From NCBI GenBank assembly GCA_029747015.1, contig JAKOGI010001273.1, positions 1-64,000 on the forward strand: a DNA stretch of 64,000 nt, read 5' to 3'. The notes below the pieces were generated by a model. The model searched no databases. It was given only the letters and a program-made list of their open reading frames with translations, and was not told where the DNA came from. The position numbers and the translations under genes were made by a program. The stretch is from Carnegiea gigantea. Its lineage: Eukaryota; Streptophyta; Magnoliopsida; Caryophyllales; Cactaceae. Below, one piece after another: positions 46,952 to 58,593 of this stretch (positions are counted from its first letter, which is position 1; the number at the start of each line of letters is the position of its first letter).

Positions 46952-47726
46952 GAACCAACAAAAGAAATTACTGAATTGTTAGGAGATGATGGAGAACATC
47001 AAGACCGTTAAACAAGCTCAACATCTATACCTAAAAAATATTGCATTATACTTGATGGTTACTTATTTATTGGGCTCAACTTTTCGTTGTTTTTGACAAC
47101 CCCCCTCCTACATTGAAGATCCCTCTAGTGTAGGATGTTTCCGTTTAACCCAGACTTAATTAAATTTGTAGGGGCTTGGCTAGTCCTCGCAAATGGATTA
47201 TTCAGTTCAGATTCGGGCTGGATTAAGTTTGGATCGGGTCATGTTTCGGGTTAAGTAATATTTCGGGTCGGTTTGGTTTGGGCCTGGTGAACTTCGGTTC
47301 AGGTCAACTTCTAGTCAACTGATTTTTAGTCTAATACACTTGTCATACAAAAATAAGCAACTTTGTAGAAAATTCCGGATCGGATATGGTTCGGTTCGGG
47401 TCAATTAGGATTTCGGGTTCACTTTCGGGTGGACCTATTTCATATGTCAAGACGCATATGGTCCAGGTTGTTCGGTTCGGTTTCGGGTCTCGGGTAAGTC
47501 TTGCCAGGTATAGGCTTGACCCTTAACTTCACACCGAATGAGAAAAAAATGCATGGAACTATGGGGCTCATGATGTTATTGTAAATATGTAGAGTAAGAT
47601 CACTGTCAAGGAGGTTCTAATTATCAAAAACAATTATATGATTTTTGACACTTGAAACCTTATCCATAACCATCAGCAAAAAATGACCATTAAGCATTGT
47701 GTCGAGGACGCCAAGAGGGGGTCAAA
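46952..47726. other. Intergenic with a GGTTCGG-rich transposon remnant
   Basis: 47170-47510 consists of gggtcggtttggtttggg-type repeats bounded by ggcttggctagtcc and gtcttgccaggtatagg, resembling a non-autonomous hAT element of the same style as 41767-42815. No gene is seen. Confidence 0.5.
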
Positions 47727-48334
47727 TTTTAGGGTTGTCAAAGCTAACCTGGTATGATTACCAAATCGAATCGAATATGAAATTAAATGAGTTTGGATAA
47801 AGATTTTCAACCCGTTTAATTAAAGGGACTGATAGATTTAACTCGTTTAATTAATTGGGTTAGGTTCGTGTTGAGAACTTGATACGAAAAAAATATATAT
47901 TTAACCCGTTTAATTAAATGGGTTAAGTAGGTTGACTCATTTACCTAATTACCATTTAGTTTTTAGGGAGAACTGTAAAAATATGGGGTTCAATCAAGTC
48001 GATTTTTGTTTTGGGGTTATGATTCTCGTGTATCATGGATAATGGTTGCATTATGATGATATATTAAACTCAAAAGAATGATATATAGTACTCAATAATC
48101 ATACTTTAGTTAAAATATTAAGCGGGCAAACAAGTATCCAGATAACCTAAACATGGCCCTTTTATATTAAACGGATTAATATGTAAATTTGAAGACAACC
48201 TATTTTAAAATCAAACGGGTATAGATCAAGATTTTCAACCTGTTTGATAAACGGATCAGATTGTGGATTCTTCAATTCGCTTAAGTTCGATACAAATACA
48301 AACTCAACCTAAACTGACATATTTGACAGCCCTA
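47727..48334. mobile_element. Non-autonomous hAT-like element 2
   Basis: Ends are TTAGGGTTGTCAAA and the complement of tttgacagccctag. Flanks gggtcaaa (47719-47726) and gggtcaat (48335-48342) agree at 7 of 8 positions. Subterminal motifs aacccgtttaattaa are repeated in both orientations. No coding capacity. Confidence 0.82.
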
Positions 48335-48420
48335 GGGTCAATCAGCTTGCAAATGATGATGACGAGAGATATTTTTGTTGTAACCGACAAAGTCCAAAAA
48401 CCCATGAAGTAGAACTGTAG

Positions 48421-48820
48421 AAGTGATAGATCTATCCCTTTCTCGTTGTTCTTTTCCCCTGTTTTCTTTTTTCTTTCCTTTTTTGGGGTATGATTTCCCT
48501 TTACCTGATGCAATGGTTTATTGTGGCCATGTAGATATATTTTCTCAAGCTCATTTAGCTTCCATCACTTTTTTTAAAATTTCAAATTAAATTTGAGTGG
48601 CTAGTAGGGGTTAGTTTTGCTAGGTCTAAGTAAAAGTGATAGATCTGTCCCTTTCTCTTTGTTCTTTTCCCCCGTTTTCTTTTTTCTTTCCTTTTTTGGG
48701 GTATGATTTTCCTTTACCTGATGCAATGATTTATTGTGCCCATGTAGATATATTTTCTCAAACTCATTTAGCTTCCATCACTTTTTTTTAAATTTCAAAT
48801 TAAATTTGAGTGGCTAGTAG
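48421..48820. repeat. Direct duplication of a 187-bp unit
   Basis: 48421-48607 and 48634-48820 are nearly identical, from aagtgatagatct to gagtggctagtag. The 26 bp between them contain ttttgctaggtcta, the same motif that ends the hAT-like element at 42815. Confidence 0.93.
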
Positions 48821-48866
48821 CATGTGCAAAAAAGATGACCATGGCATCTTCCAAAAACCATGAATT

Positions 48867-48937
48867 GTGGCTATTGCGATTCGAGCCCAGGTCTCCACGG
48901 CCACAACGTGGAAGTCTAACCACTAAACTATAGCCAC
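48867..48937 (-). tRNA. tRNA-His(GTG)-like sequence, probable pseudogene
   Basis: The minus strand gives a 71-base cloverleaf. The acceptor stem GTGGCTA/TAGCCAC pairs perfectly. The D-arm is GTTTAGTGGTTAGAC. The anticodon arm CCACG-TTGTGGC-CGTGG carries anticodon GTG for histidine. The T-arm CTGGG-CTCGAAT-CGCAA has two mismatched pairs (G-G and C-A), which a nuclear plant tRNA-His would not have. The B-box-like GGCTCGAATC is close to consensus. It may be a decayed gene or a tRNA-derived repeat. Confidence 0.8.
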
Positions 48938-49815
48938 TTTCTACTTTTTGTTAATCAATCAAAAATAATAAATTATATTCTTGCATGGCCGTAACTCTTC
49001 GCAGCCTATGGCACTTATCGATAACAATTGCTTCATTTTGAAGCACTTTAGCGGGTTTCTTTGGTCAAATTTAGGTTTAATTATTCATTCTATGGTGTGA
49101 TTGTACAATTCAAATTTGTTTGGTATCTTCTTGTTGACCACTTCAATTACAATTGGGGTTGGTGTGAACCATTTGATCAGGACTCATAGAAGAAATTGAG
49201 AAGGGGGTAATAATTAAGAGCGACACTTGTCAAGATTGATTTGTTTCAATGTTGGGCTACTTATTTTGAACTCAACTAAGTGAAAAAACTGCGAATTACT
49301 GGTGGCTGAGGAACGTTTTCTTTGAGTTTTGCATTCAACTTCAGCTTCATAAAAATATCAAGTCCCAGAAACATCAAAACAAGGAAAAAAAAAAAATCAG
49401 TACAATAAAAAAAAGAAAAAATACAATTATATGGGGGTGGGGGGTGGGGCCGACTTAGCTTATAATAGAAAGGAAGAAATCTATCATTTGAGCCTCAACA
49501 TTACTAAGTACTAATCAACTTACTAAGTACTAATCAACTTACACTAAGATAATGTTTGACTGAATGTAAACAACCTTATAATACAAATAAATTTGTAACT
49601 GTGTTTTCATTATCACATTTAGTTATAAGAAAGTATTGCAACTACCTTGTAATTATGATTACCACAAACTATATAATCATGATTCTATTACAAAATTGAT
49701 TGCATTACATTGCATTCAACTAAACATAACATAAGATTACATTCAATGGGCCGCTAAAGATTTGGAACATCCATCTTATCTCATAAGCATAGCCCATCCA
49801 TCAATGAACAATTTT
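48938..49815. other. Intergenic, nothing recognised
   Basis: AT-rich sequence with a G-rich patch (49433-49450) and a short duplicated phrase ctaagtactaatcaactta (about 49503-49540). No gene is seen. Confidence 0.6.
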
Positions 49816-49820
49816 GTTCC

Positions 49821-50337
49821 TATTGGAAAATGTTTGAAGATGTACAGAGGATAGGAGTTGTAGGAATGGATGCTTTATATTACTTAATGATTGCTATCTT
49901 TTCGCCTGTTTGCTTTCTTTTTGCTTGATTACAAATGAACCCTCCTTGAGGATATGTATAGTCATTTACCTTCTCAATTGACGATGGAGATTAACTTAAT
50001 CATATGGCCATTACTAAGCTTCTATGACCTTCCATCCTAATATCTTTCTAGATATCTAAATATTATATTACAAGCATCTAGAATATTTTTCCTAGAATTA
50101 TCTAGATATTCTAGGTATTTATAAATGTAGATATTATGGAACATTATAAAGAATTCTTCTAGAAACTTCTAGAAGGATCTAGACGACTCTAGAGTAATCC
50201 GAAAGCTTCTACAATTGTCGAGATAGTTCTGAAATATTCTGGAAAGTTTTAGAATATTCTGAAAGGTTCCATGATAATATAGAAGATGTCGAAATACTTT
50301 GGAAGATTCTAGAATCTTAAATTATTAATTTCTAACA
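49821..50337 (-). repeat. Element E 3' LTR
   Basis: On the plus strand it begins tattggaaaatg (TG mutated to TA) and ends tttctaaca. It carries a run of alternating TTC/GAA units at 50157-50174 and a degenerate longer array at about 50227-50270. Confidence 0.94.
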
Positions 50338-50419
50338 CTCCCCCTTAATCTAGAAACATCCTTGTACTCCAAGCTGCTACCTGAAATGGATGAACTTCTC
50401 GCTTGAGATTGCTTTGTAA

Positions 50420-51134
50420 ACGATTGCATATTCACGCCGATATAAGATGCAATCGTTGGCACAAGCATCAATTTTCACACATTCATGCCCCAAGTCATTA
50501 ATAGCTTCTTAGCCTCATAATATGAATCAGGTAGTGTAGCTCCCCAATGCTTGGCATTATAACTTGAGTAAATTATCAAAAGAAGAGTCACTCTAGTTGT
50601 TGATCATGAGAACTTTCAGGTGTAATAGTTTCATAATATATGACAACTTTGACATTATTTCACCATTTGACGACAATGGATCTTGATATTCTTTCAAAAA
50701 ATGATAAAACTTAGCTACTTCACCTATTAGTTGTTCATATATATGTTCCTCAATATCCTTCTCATGTTCTATTCCCAAACCCATACTAGCTACACCGCAT
50801 GCATCTTCCAGCATATTAACTTCATCACTATCATAACCACCCTCATTCTCATTATTTTCACTAGATTATCTTGATTAAACTGATCAACACTTTCACCATG
50901 GAACTCCCATGTAGTTTACTTCTTATATATTCCCCATCTAAGCAAATCAAACCTTACTTCCAACCTAGTTTTCAATAAGATGTTTCGACAATTGTCACAG
51001 GGACATCTAATAGTGAGTGTATTCTTGTCTTCCTCTCTAAAATCGCGGAAAGCAAAATTTAGGAAAGCATAAATCTCATCTATGTAATCACATGACGACC
51101 GATTTAGTTCCATCCATTTTTTGTTTAAAGTCAT
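50420..51134 (-). pseudogene. CACTA transposase (tnp2) N-terminal fragment
   Basis: From 51134 the minus frame reads MTLNKKWMELNRSSCDYIDE, FLNFAFRDF and IRCPCDNCRN, then LLRWGIYK and WEFHGES: the transposase-associated domain with its C-P-C-x2-C cluster. The next frame (50814-50593) has KFYHFLKEYQDPL and KLSYIMKLLHLKVL, followed at about 50470-50430 by KIDACANDCILYRREYA, all landmarks of tnp2. The catalytic part beyond is missing. Stops occur between the frames. Confidence 0.88.
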
Positions 51135-51940
51135 TTCCTACACTCAAAATAGTAAATTTGTTAATAAGAATCTATGTCATCAATAAAATTAGTTTGCGCA
51201 CAAGTTCATGCACAGGTTATGTAGATGGTAAAAAAAATAAATTGAATATTACGATAAACACATAAAGTTAGTAATATTGATGTTCTCACTGTTACTTAAT
51301 TCAAAAAGAAGTGGAAAACAAAAGTAGCCACAAATTATTCTTTGGAGATAATTCAAGTAAATCCAACACCAAAACTTATTAATTTCATTATTGTAACTTG
51401 TAGCATGTATTACTAAACTACAAATTTGAAGTAGAAAGATAGGTCCCATTTTTATTATTATATTTAGGACAATTAGTCAAACAATAGCCTATAACATGAC
51501 ATGTAAAGCAAATATAGTTTGTGTCGTGCTTTTTGCATGGGTTTTTATATGCACATAACCATGATTGATATCAAAATTAAAACTTGTACATATATTATAT
51601 AATTTAGAACCTAATAGTGTGGGAAAAAAACACTTTCATAAACAAATGATAAGTTCAAGAATAAAAAAGATATATGCAACAATATTTCAATTTCAAAAAT
51701 AATAGTTAGAATGCATTTTATATGAATTTGTGCCAAACTTGTGATGTTAAAGTGACATTTCGTCTACTCATTTTAATCTTCTTATCAAGAATGTTAATGC
51801 TTCTAAATGACTTTACTAATTGTTTAAGCACACCATCGACTTGTATTTTTGCATTTTATGTTTCTGAATTATCTTAGTAACTAATTATTGAAGTGCACTA
51901 TTAACCAATATTTTTGCAGTTTCTTCTATCGATATCTATA
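51135..51940. other. CACTA element, non-coding part upstream of transposase fragment
   Basis: AT-rich sequence without recognisable coding content; probably promoter and leader or intron of the transposase. Confidence 0.5.
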
Positions 51941-51989
51941 AACTAATATCCAATGTTTATTATGTGCTCCTTTTCCATTCAATATGAGA

Positions 51990-52410
51990 TTCAATCCGTG
52001 ATTATTAAGATTGACTCCTTAGAGGATGAGGTGGAAGAGAGGAGGCAGAAGTGTACAGAGTCTGCCACCAACTATAGGGAGTTGGATGATGAACTGTCTA
52101 GAGTGAAAAGAGACACTGAGTCCTGTAAATACTAGTTAGCTTCAACAAATGAATCAAAGAAGGTCGCTAAGCTGGAGCTCTAGAAGAACAGCTCTAAGAG
52201 GGAAGAAGTGGAGTCACAACTTCAAGTTGTAAAGGCCAATGCTACATCCTTGCTCACTCAAATGAGTTCATTAGAGCAGGAGTTAGAGAAGGAGAGGACA
52301 TGATCCACTAAGTTTGTAGCCAAGTGTAGGCAGTTGAAGGAGAAGCTTTCGAGAATGAAACATGACCTACAGCTTGTCCCTCTCACGAAGGAGGAGCTGA
52401 ATATATAGCT
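51990..52410 (+). pseudogene. Captured fragment of a filament-like plant protein (FPP) gene
   Basis: The plus frame reads IDSLEDEVEERRQKCTESA, NYRELDDELSRVKRDTES, KREEVESQLQVVKANATSL, MSSLEQELEKERT and KCRQLKEKLSRMKHDLQL. This is a heptad-repeat coiled coil with the wording of the FPP family of plant long coiled-coil proteins. About 140 codons survive, with three in-frame stops. It lies inside the CACTA element, on the strand opposite to the transposase. It is probably a host exon carried by the transposon. Another coiled-coil protein as source is possible. Confidence 0.7.
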
Positions 52411-53045
52411 GGTCAGTTATTTCCTACAAATTTGATAATGTTGAACTTAAATGGACCAAAGGGTATCAGCTAGAGTTTGATGCTAGAATATCATTGTGCT
52501 AAAATTTGATAAGGTCATTTCCTTGGAAAAACATGTAGATTTAGTTAAAGGCCATTGTGAAGTAGTAATTTGTTAGTAAAATAAAATTGCTTTAAAATAA
52601 AATTAAGAAGGGTAGAACTCAGAAATTAACATCAACTAAACCCAAGAAAATTTCTCAAAGATTCATCAATATGATATAACATGAACTAAACCCAGAGACT
52701 AACTGATTCACAAAATCATTATTATGATATAACACGAAATACACATCAGAATCTCTATTTAAATTTCTCAAAGATTCATCCATCTCTACTTAAACTTCTC
52801 TATCCCAAACGGGGGGGAAAAAAAGCGATTTTGGTCCAAAATTCAACCCAACAGAGTCGAGACAGAGTGCCACAGATTCAAGAGAGAGTGCGAATTCGTG
52901 AGGAATTTCTCAAAAAAATTTTGCTTTGCTATACTATAATATGTCAAGATGAAGAAAATTACCTAATTAGTTCACAAATTCGATGCCCGTTCGCTGCCAC
53001 AGAGCCGAGACAGAGTGTGACTACATAAGAAAGGTTGAGTGAGCC
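52411..53045. other. CACTA element interior, origin unclear
   Basis: It contains three copies of atttctcaaagattcatc (about 52650, 52775) or close variants and two cagagtcgagacagagtg-like units (52852, 53004). It may be another captured fragment, but I do not recognise it. Confidence 0.4.
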
Positions 53046-53053
53046 AAGGGCGA

Positions 53054-53700
53054 TAGGGGTGGCAATGAGGCAGGCACGGAGCGGGTTTAGCCACACCCTC
53101 TTTCATATCCAGTTTCAAAATTAATACCCATGCCCATATCCCTATCTATCGAGTACTGTAAAACTATACCGATACTCATACTCGCTAGGTATAGCGAGTA
53201 TGCGGGTTTTATATAGGTACATATAAAATAAAATGAATTAAACCCATTGTATACCCATATTTAACATCAAATAACCAATATGTCATATGAATATCAAACT
53301 TCTAACAAAATATCATATCTATCAAATACAACTTCCAAATTCAAGTAAAAAATTAACATTTGATAGTTATAGTTTCTAACAAAATGTCCCACCGGTGTCT
53401 TGAATATAATACAACTCAAAGCAACTACCAAAATATCTAAGTCCAAGCAACAAAATAGAACTTTGAATAAACGGGCACGGGTTTTATATGGGGAAGATAT
53501 GGAGCAGGTATTGATAAAATGGGTGTGATGCAGGTATAGGGTAGGTAGGAGCTATACCCAAAGCCATACCCATACTCACACCCGTTTTAGCAATACTCAT
53601 ACTATACCCATTTTTTCTCATCTTCAATACCCATACCCGTACTCGCTGGGGCGGGTTTTGTGGGTTTTAAGTGGGTATTGTTTTTTTTTTCCCGACCCTA
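53054..53700. mobile_element. Non-autonomous hAT element 3, nested in the CACTA remnant
   Basis: Perfect 8-bp duplications aagggcga (53046-53053 and 53701-53708) flank ends TAGGGGTGGCAA and the complement of ttcccgaccctA. The subterminal regions are made of reiterated atacccatac/gggtatggg units. No transposase is encoded. Confidence 0.92.
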
Positions 53701-53708
53701 AAGGGCGA

Positions 53709-54209
53709 CACCACCAGGCTAGAACCACCAGTAGGTGTTGCTTAGAACTAAGCGAAGCGTGATGAAGGCTGCGAGTGATAAAGGAGGTGTGAATGATGAA
53801 TAAGATGAGCATGAACTGTGAAGAAACGAGCATGTGGTGTGAAGAAGATAAAGAGGTCTCTCTGCTTCTCATCAGTTTAATTAGCTTGGTTAATTATACA
53901 CCTCCTTTGCCCAATTTTTTAAATTTTTTTGAAAGTCACTTTTGAAATCTAGCCAAGCTTACTTTTGTTTTTAAAATGAAATTTTATGTTGCCTTATCAA
54001 TAATAAAAGCCTATTTTTCTTGTTTATAAAAAAATTTTATGATAATAATGATAATCGTAATAATAGTATGATAAGTATGGGAGTTTATGTCTATTTTAGG
54101 CTTTTATTTTTAATTTCTAAGGATGTTTGCTAACTATTTGTTTTTCCTTGTTTGCTAATTTTACAAGATTTTCAGTTAGTTCGTTTAATTTTTTATATCT
54201 TCTTACGTT
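53709..54209. other. CACTA element interior, no coding sequence recognised
   Basis: AT-rich, with no motifs identified. It leads into the subterminal repeats at 54210-54490. Confidence 0.5.
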
Positions 54210-54511
54210 TAGCAACATGCTGTTGCAATAAAAGGGCTACAAAATTAGTAATGATCTAGGCCATTGCCATAAAAAACCTAGCAATTTGCAATGACATAAG
54301 TCGTTGCAATAGAAAGATTTCAACATACGCAACGACAACCATCATTGCCATAGGAAGGCTTCAATGCCAACCAAAAATTTGTTTGTGAGGGAGCCAAAAT
54401 TGTCAATTTTGGCAACAACATTTCACTGTCAGTACACTATATATTTTAGGCAACAACTACTGCTATGTTGTTGCCAAAGCTTGTTGCAAAAAAAGGCATT
54501 TTCTTATAGTG

Positions 54512-55960
54512 TTTGCAAAATTGTAGCTTGATCCCCTTTTTGTCCATGAGTTTTCAAGTAAAGTGATGTCGGATCTCAATGTACTTGATTCGATTGTGGA
54601 AGACAGAGTTCATTGTCATTGCTATTGTTGACATGTTATCACAGAAAAGTGTTGTTGGTTCTTTGTTATCTTGATGTATATCACCCAATATTCTTCTCAG
54701 CTATACTGCTTCACATGTTATGCTTGTAACTACAATGTACTCTGCTTCCACTGAACATAGTGCTATTGTTGCTTGTTTCTTGGATGACATGGGATGACCT
54801 TAGAGCCTAGTGGTAACACATATCCACTTGTGCTTTTTCTATCATCTGCGCATCTGCCCCAATCACTATTTGTGTACCCAACATGCCTTAAGTCTTTTAT
54901 CTGTCTTGTATAAAGGATAATAAATTTCGTACATTTGATCCACCTTAAAATTTTCTTGGCTGCCGCAAAGTGATCTAAATTGGGCTCACTCATGCATCGA
55001 GAGACAATGTTGATGACATGAACTATGTATGGCTTGGTGTTAATGAGATAGATTAATGATCCAATCAGACTTCGATAAGTTGTAGTGAGATAGATTAATG
55101 ATCCAATCAGACTTCGATAAGTTGACTCATCTACTTCTCTTTGTAATCGTACTTAGAAAGTTTCTCATTTGTTGTTATAGGTGTTGATAGTGGCTTGTAG
55201 TCAAGCATATTAAACTTCTTAAGGAGATCACCTGCATATTTTTCTTGAGAGATGAAGATCTGACTTGGGCTTTGCTTTACTTGCATCTTGAGGAAGTACT
55301 TCATTAATCCCAGGTCTAGCATCTCAAATTCAACCATCACGGCCTTCTTGAAGCCTTCAATCATCATTTGATTTGTGCTAGTGTATATAAGATCATCAAC
55401 AAATAGGCACAATATTAGAAGATCTTCTCCTTGAGTCCTAATATATAAGGATGATTCACTTGGACTCTTCATAAATTCACTTTGAACTAGATACCTATCA
55501 ATTCTATTATTCCATACATGTGGTGCTTGTTTAAGACCATAGAGGGCTTTCTTTATTCTATGAACCTTATCGTCGTGGCCTTTGACCACATACCCTTGAG
55601 GCTGTTCAACATATACCTCTTCTTATATCTTGCCATTTAAGAATGCTGACTTGACATCAAGTTGAAAGACTTGTAACTTCAATTCTATTGCTACAACAAG
55701 TACTGTTCTTATCGTCAGCATGCGAGCTACAGGAGCAAATGCCTTGTTATAGTCAAACCCAGGCTGTTGTGAATACCCTTTGGCGACTAGGCGGGCTTTA
55801 TATTTTTGAATCGAGCCATCATTGTTGTATTTGATTCTATAGACCCATTTAAGTCCGATGATTTCTTTATCTTGAGGCTTATCCAGCAACTGACAAGCAT
55901 TATATTTCTCGCTCATTTTGATTTCTTCAGTCATTGCCTCAATCCATCTTTCATCTTAGG
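54512..55960 (-). pseudogene. Element E reverse transcriptase and RNase H
   Basis: From 55934: MTEEIKMSEKYNACQLL, IIGLKWVYRIKYNNDGSIQ, ARLVAKGYSQQPGFDYNKA and QLDVKSAFLNGKI. After one stop (55622) comes KKALYGLKQAPHVWNNRIDR, the catalytic LFVDDLIYTS (about 55400) and EFEMLDLGLMKYFLKMQV. RNase H follows at 54993-54540 with HFAAAKKILRWIK, SDWGRCADDRKSTSGY and a degenerate YIEIRHHF. It is truncated there by the CACTA insertion. A 43-bp tandem duplication at 55039-55124 disrupts the junction of RT and RNase H. Only a few lesions make it younger-looking than element A. Confidence 0.93.
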
Positions 55961-57420
55961 TAACTTCTTAAAATATTTGTGGTTCACTAGCGAAGAATGA
56001 TGTGAACACCTAGACACATTTGTAGTCTTGTAGATAAGTTCGTGGATGTCTTTCTCATTGAGACCTCCGAATGGGTTGAGGAGATCTTAATGGACTAGAT
56101 TCTGGAGTTGGGCTTGAAGAACTTGATTCACTAGAAGATGGTCTTGCTGGTGAAGATGGACCCCTATCAAGAGGCCTTTCTTCTCTAATTTCTTAAATTT
56201 GAACTGATTAATGGGTTGCATCATCTTGCCAAATTCATTTGGATGCTTTATCAAATATGACATCTCTTAAAATAATTAACTTTTAAGTTTCTGGATCGTA
56301 GAGATGATACCCTTTGGATTTGTCGCTATAGCCGATGAATGCACTTTTCTCCTTTACCATCCAGCTTTTCCCTGTTCTCTTTTGGGATGTGCTAGCAGGC
56401 AATACACATAAAAACTTTGAATTATCTACCTTGGGCTTCCTGTTGAACCATACTTACGATGGGGTCTTGTTGACCAGTGATTTTGTGGGAGAATGGTTAA
56501 GAATGTAGACTATTGTACTTACAACTTCAGCCCAGAACTGTTTTGGCAAATTCTTACTTTGTAACATGTTGCAAGCCTTTTCAACTATTATTTTGTTCTT
56601 TCTTTCTGCAACACCGATTTGTTGAGGTGTGCGTCTGACTGTAAGCTCCCTTTTAATACCTTCCTTTTTGCAGAAGTTGTTGAACTCACTCTAATTAAAT
56701 TCTCTTTCATGATCAAATTTTAGAATTTTTGGATTGTGCCCACTTTATTTCTTTGTGAGGGCATTGAATTGTAGGACATAAGAGAAGGCTTGTGAATTCT
56801 TTTTTTTTCCCAAGGAAGCACACCCACATCATATGGTTGTGATCATCTATGAATAATACGAAGTATCTTTTTCCTCCCATGCTGGGATTACGAGCTAGGC
56901 CCCAAATGTCAATATAGACTAGTTAAGGTGGGGCTTCAACCCTCCAAGAAGTTTTAGTGAATGGAAACCCATGCAGTTTTCAATAATGCAACCTTTACAT
57001 ATATTTTTGTCGACATTTATTGTGGGCAAACCAATAACCATATTTCTTCACTTTAAAACTTTGAGACTATTAAAATTTAAATGACCATACATGTGATGTC
57101 ATAATGTCGTATGACCCATGATGGAGCCGAAAGTTACCTTTTATTTTGCTGGCATTTTTAGAGGAAAGATCCTGTTTATCAATTGGCCCACACTTAATAG
57201 ATTTTGGGCTAGTCTAGTGACACATAAGACATCTTGAATATATTTAGTTAAGCCAGTTTTAGCTCTCACAGCAATCATCCCTTTGCCAGCTACTTCTTGT
57301 GTTCTCCTATCACCAAGAGAGATGTTTGATTTTATAGTTTCGTCTATTCAGACGAAGGAATTTTTGTCTCCTATCATATGGTTTAGGCAACCACTATCAA
57401 CATACCACAAATCTTGTGAC
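55961..57420 (-). pseudogene. Element E protease end and integrase
   Basis: The protease signature reads WYVDSGCLNHMIGDK (about 57400-57360). The integrase region has LWHHMYGHLNFNSLKVL (about 57080), a catalytic core ending GVAERKNKIIVEKACNML (about 56620-56560), and WFNRKPKVDNSKFLC followed by EKSAFIGYSDKSKGYHLYDP (about 56450-56290). A Pro/Ser-rich linker (SSPARPSSSESSSSSP) leads to RT. Several stops are present. Confidence 0.88.
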
Positions 57421-57462
57421 TCTTGCTGAGTATTTAGACAAGAGTATAAGACATTTTCATAG

Positions 57463-58500
57463 TTACCTTCTCCAGTGAAATTGGCCCTGTCTCATTGTCG
57501 ATTTGTAATCTCGTATGAGATGTTTATGCCATGTACATCTTCTGCACTCATACCAGCAATCATTTGTATTATGATTGGTCATTCTGCATATTCTGCAATA
57601 TGGGCCTGATTTTTCATTCTCACAGCTCCCTTGATTTTTATAGCTTCCTCTCCCCTTGCCATGATTATTAGATGTTCCCTTCCTCAGGGGAAAATTTCCT
57701 CTATAGCCTTTCTCATTTTTATTTTCTCCATTATTGGAGAACTTTAGTTTGGCCTGAAAGGCCTGCTCTAATGGCTGATTTGTGAATATATGCAATGTCC
57801 TCTCATGTGCTTGAAGAGTCCCCATTACTTCGCTTACTGTCAGCATAGATTGGTCTTTAGATTCTTCTATTACAGCCACTATATGCTCAAATTTTTGAAG
57901 AAGACTACTTAGTACCTTTTGTACAACTTTTTGATCTTCCATTGTCTCCAAATATTTTTATGCTATTAATGATTTTGGTAACACGATTGAAAAATAATTG
58001 AATAGTTTCAGCTTCCTCCATCGACAAATTATCAAATTCTTTCCAAAAAGTTTGGAGTTTGACACATATTACCTTATTGGTGCTCCGTTATGCTTCCTTT
58101 AGAATGTTCCAAGCCTCTTTAGCTGTTGTGGCAACCACAATTTGAGGAAAGATGGTTGGAGTTACTGCTTCCTGGATGAATGCATGGGCTGCAATATCCT
58201 TCTTTGTATTTTTTTGATACTGCATCTCCTTAGTTTCATCCCATAATGGCTTGTCTTGACCATCTTTTTTCTTTTCTTCTCCATCCTCCTTCTTGTGATC
58301 CTTAGGGGGTTGTTCATACCCCCTTCTCTACTATATCTCGTAAACCTTGAGCCATGAAAAAGATTCTCATTTGAATGCTTCATATTGGATAATTCTCCCG
58401 ATCAAACATGGATGGCCTCAAATTTGATATACAGTTAAAGATTGAGGTTGAAGGATAGGGGCCATCATTTTGTGGAGTTAGAATTAAGGGATGCTAGGTT
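57463..58500 (-). pseudogene. Element E gag
   Basis: The N-terminal part (58383-57960) is split by frameshifts but shows AHAFIQEAVTPTIF, AKEAWNIL and LQTFWKEFDNLSMEEAETI. The intact C-terminal frame (57951-57463, 162 residues) has DQKVVQKVLSSLLQKFEHIV and GTLQAHERTL, a Lys/Gly/Asn-rich segment, and a CCHC knuckle CRICRMTNHNTNDC. This is UBN2-type copia gag. It lies directly inside the primer binding site. Confidence 0.9.
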
Positions 58501-58593
58501 TTGAGAGATGGGATATGGCTTGCGGATGGATGACTAATATTTTTTGAAGGAGGAATTTAGAGGAGGACTGGGTTGAAGTGGCTCTAGTATCAC

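Larger units (their letters stand above)
50400..54511 (-). mobile_element. En/Spm (CACTA) transposon remnant nested in element E
   Basis: The right terminus on the minus strand is CACTATAAGAAAATGCC (ends at 54511), the CACTA terminal repeat. Subterminal ttgttgc/gcaacaa motifs are dense at 54210-54490. The minus strand encodes the N-terminal part of a tnp2-type transposase at 51134-50420. The left terminus is missing: the transposase is cut where element E sequence (CACTCCCCCTTAATCTAG side) resumes at about 50400. It also contains a plus-strand gene fragment and a hAT element. Confidence 0.85.
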
